In this document: positions 62,098-64,000 of the stretch, in pieces
How the letters are laid out: each line of letters opens with the position of its first letter
How positions within the stretch are numbered: position 1 is the first letter of the stretch
Assembly: GCF_004115155.1 (NCBI RefSeq)
Contig: NZ_RDSM01000001.1
Coordinates: 806,001-870,000 of the forward strand
Direction: 5' to 3'
Length of the DNA: 64,000 bases
From: Granulicella sibirica
GTDB taxonomy: Bacteria > Acidobacteriota > Terriglobia > Terriglobales > Acidobacteriaceae
Position numbers and translations under genes: made by a program
Notes under the pieces: generated by a model
Told to the model about the DNA's origin: nothing
Database searches by the model: none
The model's input: only the letters and a program-made list of their open reading frames with translations

Positions 62098-62727
62098 CTA
62101 CCAGCCCGGCTTCCTCTTCGTCTCTGTCTTCCCCTGCACAACCTGCCCAATCCCACCAGTCAGAGCCTTCAGCCGATCGATCAGCGTATCGATCATGTGC
62201 TTGCTCTGGATCGTAATCTCCGCGATCTTGCGAGCCGGCACCCGGATCCCGTGATACACCGTCTGCCCGATCTCAGAGGTTGCCGCCAGCGTCGTCGCGA
62301 CCATGCCATCCACACGCGCCACCTGCTTCTGTGCACGCGCATTCGCATCGTCGAACGTCACGACTGCTCTATCTGCGGTCTGGCGAATTGTCACATCCAG
62401 TTTCTCTACTGTCTGGCGTACCGTGTGGCTCGTCTCCACGACGTTCTCGGAGATCACCTTGATCTTTGGCGTTAGGTCATGGAGGATGACCTGGGTCGAC
62501 GTAGCAATCTCCTGGATATCGGCTATGAGCGGCAAGGCCTTGCCTTTTGTGTCGTCGAAGGACTGCTTCATGTCCTTCACGATGCCCACCAGCTTTCCGA
62601 ACAGCACCATCGTTGCGATTGCCTGGAGCAGAAGCGCCACCGCGAGAATTCCGACGAAGATTGTAAGCCACATGACGTACCCAGCCGAAACGTCACCTGT
62701 TTGCAGCCATACCGCTGTCAACATCAT
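62098..62727 (-). CDS. Membrane-anchored coiled-coil protein (DUF948-like)
   Basis: A 209-aa protein with one N-terminal helix (about 20-44, 'LTIFVGILAVALLLQAIATMVLFGKL') and a long cytoplasmic helical region with repeated 'V..T...V...V...' heptads ('HTVRQTVEKLDVTIRQTADRAVVTF'), resembling DUF948 and general-stress proteins. The basic C-terminus is 'TETKRKPGW'. No catalytic site. It is followed on the same strand side by a YtxH protein gene upstream, also of stress type, so joint function in envelope maintenance is possible. Confidence 0.78.
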   Translation of the reverse strand: MMLTAVWLQTGDVSAGYVMWLTIFVGILAVALLLQAIATMVLFGKLVGIVKDMKQSFDDTKGKALPLIADIQEIATSTQVILHDLTPKIKVISENVVETSHTVRQTVEKLDVTIRQTADRAVVTFDDANARAQKQVARVDGMVATTLAATSEIGQTVYHGIRVPARKIAEITIQSKHMIDTLIDRLKALTGGIGQVVQGKTETKRKPGW

Positions 62728-62761
62728 TCCTGCCTCCGCATACAGAAACTATCACGACACA

Positions 62762-62797
62762 ACGAAGGGGCGTCCGCCGAGCGGCACGCCCCTTCGT
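62762..62797. terminator. Strong hairpin between YtxH gene and coiled-coil gene
   Basis: ACGAAGGGGCGT (62762-62773) pairs with ACGCCCCTTCGT (62786-62797) with an inner CGC/GCG. It lies 28 bp beyond the YtxH stop on the minus strand; only a weak T-rich stretch (TTGTGT) follows. Confidence 0.65.
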
Positions 62798-62824
62798 GAA
62801 AGCAAACCACTCGATGCTGAACCT

Positions 62825-63250
62825 TTACGACACAGTTTCGGGCGCCGTCTTGCTCAGATAAGCGTCCGTGCCGGCATCCACCGCAGCAGAAACGCCTTCC
62901 TTCTGGTTATTGATCAAATCCTTACCCTTGTCGACGTATTGCGACCACTGGGTGCGGCCCTTGTCGTAGTAATCCTTGCCCTTGTCGACGTAGTCGCCCG
63001 CAACCTGTTTGCCCTGCGCAACGAGGTCGTTTGCCTTGGCGACACCCTGGTTGTAGGCCTCGGTCGCTTTCTGTGCTGTCTGCTGCGCGTAGGCGTTCGC
63101 CTTTTCCTTCGCATCGAGCGCACCCGCGACGAGATCATCGCGTGTATCCTTGCCAGCCTTGGGGGCGTAAAGAACGCCGATCAGAGCACCGATACCGAGA
63201 CCCGTCAAAAACCAACCAAAACCGCTAATTCCGCTTTCGTTATCAGCCAT
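62825..63250 (-). CDS. YtxH domain protein
   Basis: A 141-aa protein beginning with the YtxH signature: a Gly-rich helix 'GWFLTGLGIGALIGVLYAPKAGKDTRDDL' then an amphipathic helical tail rich in Ala, Lys, Gln and Tyr ('QTAQKATEAYNQGVAKANDLVAQGKQVAGDYVDKG'), resembling apolipoprotein or LEA-like repeats of 11 residues ('YVDKGKDYYDKGRTQWSQYVDKGKD'). The family is linked to general stress responses in Firmicutes. The ATG at 63250 has GAGGAG 8 bases upstream. Confidence 0.88.
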   Translation of the reverse strand: MADNESGISGFGWFLTGLGIGALIGVLYAPKAGKDTRDDLVAGALDAKEKANAYAQQTAQKATEAYNQGVAKANDLVAQGKQVAGDYVDKGKDYYDKGRTQWSQYVDKGKDLINNQKEGVSAAVDAGTDAYLSKTAPETVS

Positions 63251-63753
63251 CGTCTTTCTCCTCTATAAGTGTGAGTGGCACCGGAAGCATGCCGTTGCCT
63301 TGAACTTGGACCCTGAACGTTAGAACTGATCCAATCTACCGGCCCATGTTCCTTTGGCCGCTGGATCTGAGTTCGAGAATCTTGCTTCTGAACCAGAGTG
63401 CCGTTTCACAACATCAAAGTCCAGAGAAACGTGTGCACCCTCAGGAAGATGCCCGGTGCGTGTATTAGGTTGCGCGACCTTGAGGAATCATGGGCATACC
63501 ATTCCACTGCGGGGCCATACATCTCTGCTTAGGATCCGCAACTTGACGCCTTCCAGGGTCCGTACGCACGAAGAACCCACGGGTTGGCAAAAACTGAACC
63601 TAGTCTCGGCACGACCGCATCGCAATCGAGAACCTTGCGTCTATATCCACAGGGCCCAAACACGCAGTTTTCGATACAACACGACTCCTCGCCCGAACGA
63701 GATTCGCCGCAACGAGCAGGGCTGTCTCCCGCCCCTCTACTGAAAGGAACGAC
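63251..63753. other. Intergenic region between YtxH and BON genes
   Basis: A 503-bp divergent gap. Frames of up to 129 codons exist but have no ribosome site, a low-hydrophobicity Arg/Thr-rich composition and no family resemblance. Nothing else is recognised; the promoters of both flanking genes must lie here. Confidence 0.4.
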
Positions 63754-64000
63754 ATGACTCCAGCATCCGACCATCCCATCACCCGCGCCGCCACCGTCGC
63801 CGCGCTCGCGATCTCTCTCGCGCTCTCCGGCTGCAAATCCACGCCCGCGCCCGCAACCGACGACGCAAGCCTCAACGCAGCGCTGCAAAGCCGTCTGCAG
63901 TCCGATCCCGGCCTGGCGGGCCAGCCCTTCCAGGCATCCGTGAAGGATGGCGTCGCGACCCTCACGGGCACCGTGACCAACCCAGCCGCACGTTCTCTCG
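63754..64000 (+). CDS. BON-domain lipoprotein, N-terminal part
   Basis: The frame runs off the right window edge after 82 codons. The signal peptide ends in a lipobox, 'LALSGC', with Cys29 as the lipidation site. The first BON domain begins after a Pro/Ala linker: 'DASLNAALQSRLQSDPGLAG' and 'VKDGVATLTGTVTNPAARS', which is the classical 'V..G.V.L.G.V' core of OsmY-type periplasmic proteins. It would attach to the inner face of the envelope and bind phospholipid. The ATG at 63754 has AAGGA 8 bases upstream. Confidence 0.85.
   Translation, partial: MTPASDHPITRAATVAALAISLALSGCKSTPAPATDDASLNAALQSRLQSDPGLAGQPFQASVKDGVATLTGTVTNPAARSL

Noticed and set aside
63354..63743. 129-codon frame in the gap before the BON gene
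   Set aside because: No ribosome site, no hydrophobic or family pattern, Arg/Thr-rich composition.

Overview
The window looks like a chromosomal segment of a GC-rich, didermic soil bacterium of the Acidobacteriota, most likely class Terriglobia (Granulicella/Edaphobacter/Terriglobus type). This is an inference from the mixture of genes: a PilB-PilC-PilM-PilN-PilO type IV pilus locus, outer-membrane and TonB-type proteins, RNase J next to a Rho factor, a very long NHL/Ig-repeat secreted protein, and Uma2 and VapC families. No rRNA, phage, plasmid, CRISPR array or complete insertion sequence is seen. The two window ends cut an amidohydrolase gene (left, minus strand) and a BON-domain lipoprotein gene (right, plus strand).

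Layout. 1-3976: amidohydrolase, a frameshifted SDR gene divergent from a TetR regulator, and a PA0069-type radical SAM gene. 3999-8261: a minus-strand translation/transcription block read from high to low coordinates: tRNA-Thr(TGT), tRNA-Tyr(GTA), a 47-codon membrane ORF, tRNA-Thr(GGT), tRNA-Gly(TCC), a 106-aa unknown, tuf, tRNA-Trp, secE, nusG, rplK, closed by a strong terminator without rplA-rplJ-rplL-rpoBC. 8675-16785: mixed single genes (O-methyltransferase, sorbosone-dehydrogenase-like, Ycf48-like, broken Uma2, TonB-like, PadR pair, ErpA-type Fe-S carrier) with two copies of a REP-like repeat.

16877-24882 is a type IV pilus or type II secretion assembly locus: pilC, then a Phd-VapC toxin-antitoxin pair, pilB, and a tightly overlapping run pilM-pilN-pilO-pilP-like-pseudopilin. 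24951-33478: tRNA-Leu(TAG), DUF3467, a GT39-type membrane glycosyltransferase, TPR and NfeD/ClpP-class proteins, dapD, an AbrB-VapC pair and RNase J. 33618-39515: a histidine kinase whose membrane domain resembles the plant ethylene receptor, a third VapC module with an unfamiliar partner, rho, rpoZ, a 489-bp non-coding stretch and comM.

39743-54330: HEAT-repeat protein, a small secreted protein, L-serine dehydratase, a three-gene membrane operon led by a 55-codon ORF, a coiled-coil membrane protein, a ThiO-like oxidase, citrate synthase, a DinB-like protein, cysteine desulfurase, a KimA-like potassium permease, glutathione peroxidase and an M61 PDZ peptidase. 54395-64000: a beta-barrel-like protein translationally coupled to a 1815-aa NHL/Ig-repeat protein, mnmA, two membrane/coiled-coil stress-type proteins (one YtxH) and the truncated BON lipoprotein.

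The most interesting items are the ethylene-receptor-like kinase, the third VapC module with an unrecognised antitoxin candidate, the atypical Ser/Gly/Thr-rich pseudopilin, the abbreviated rplK transcription unit, and several unexplained dyads and repeats. iscS and mnmA, both in the window, act in one pathway (sulfur relay to tRNA 2-thiouridine), and the ErpA-type carrier depends on the same sulfur source, although the three genes are not clustered.
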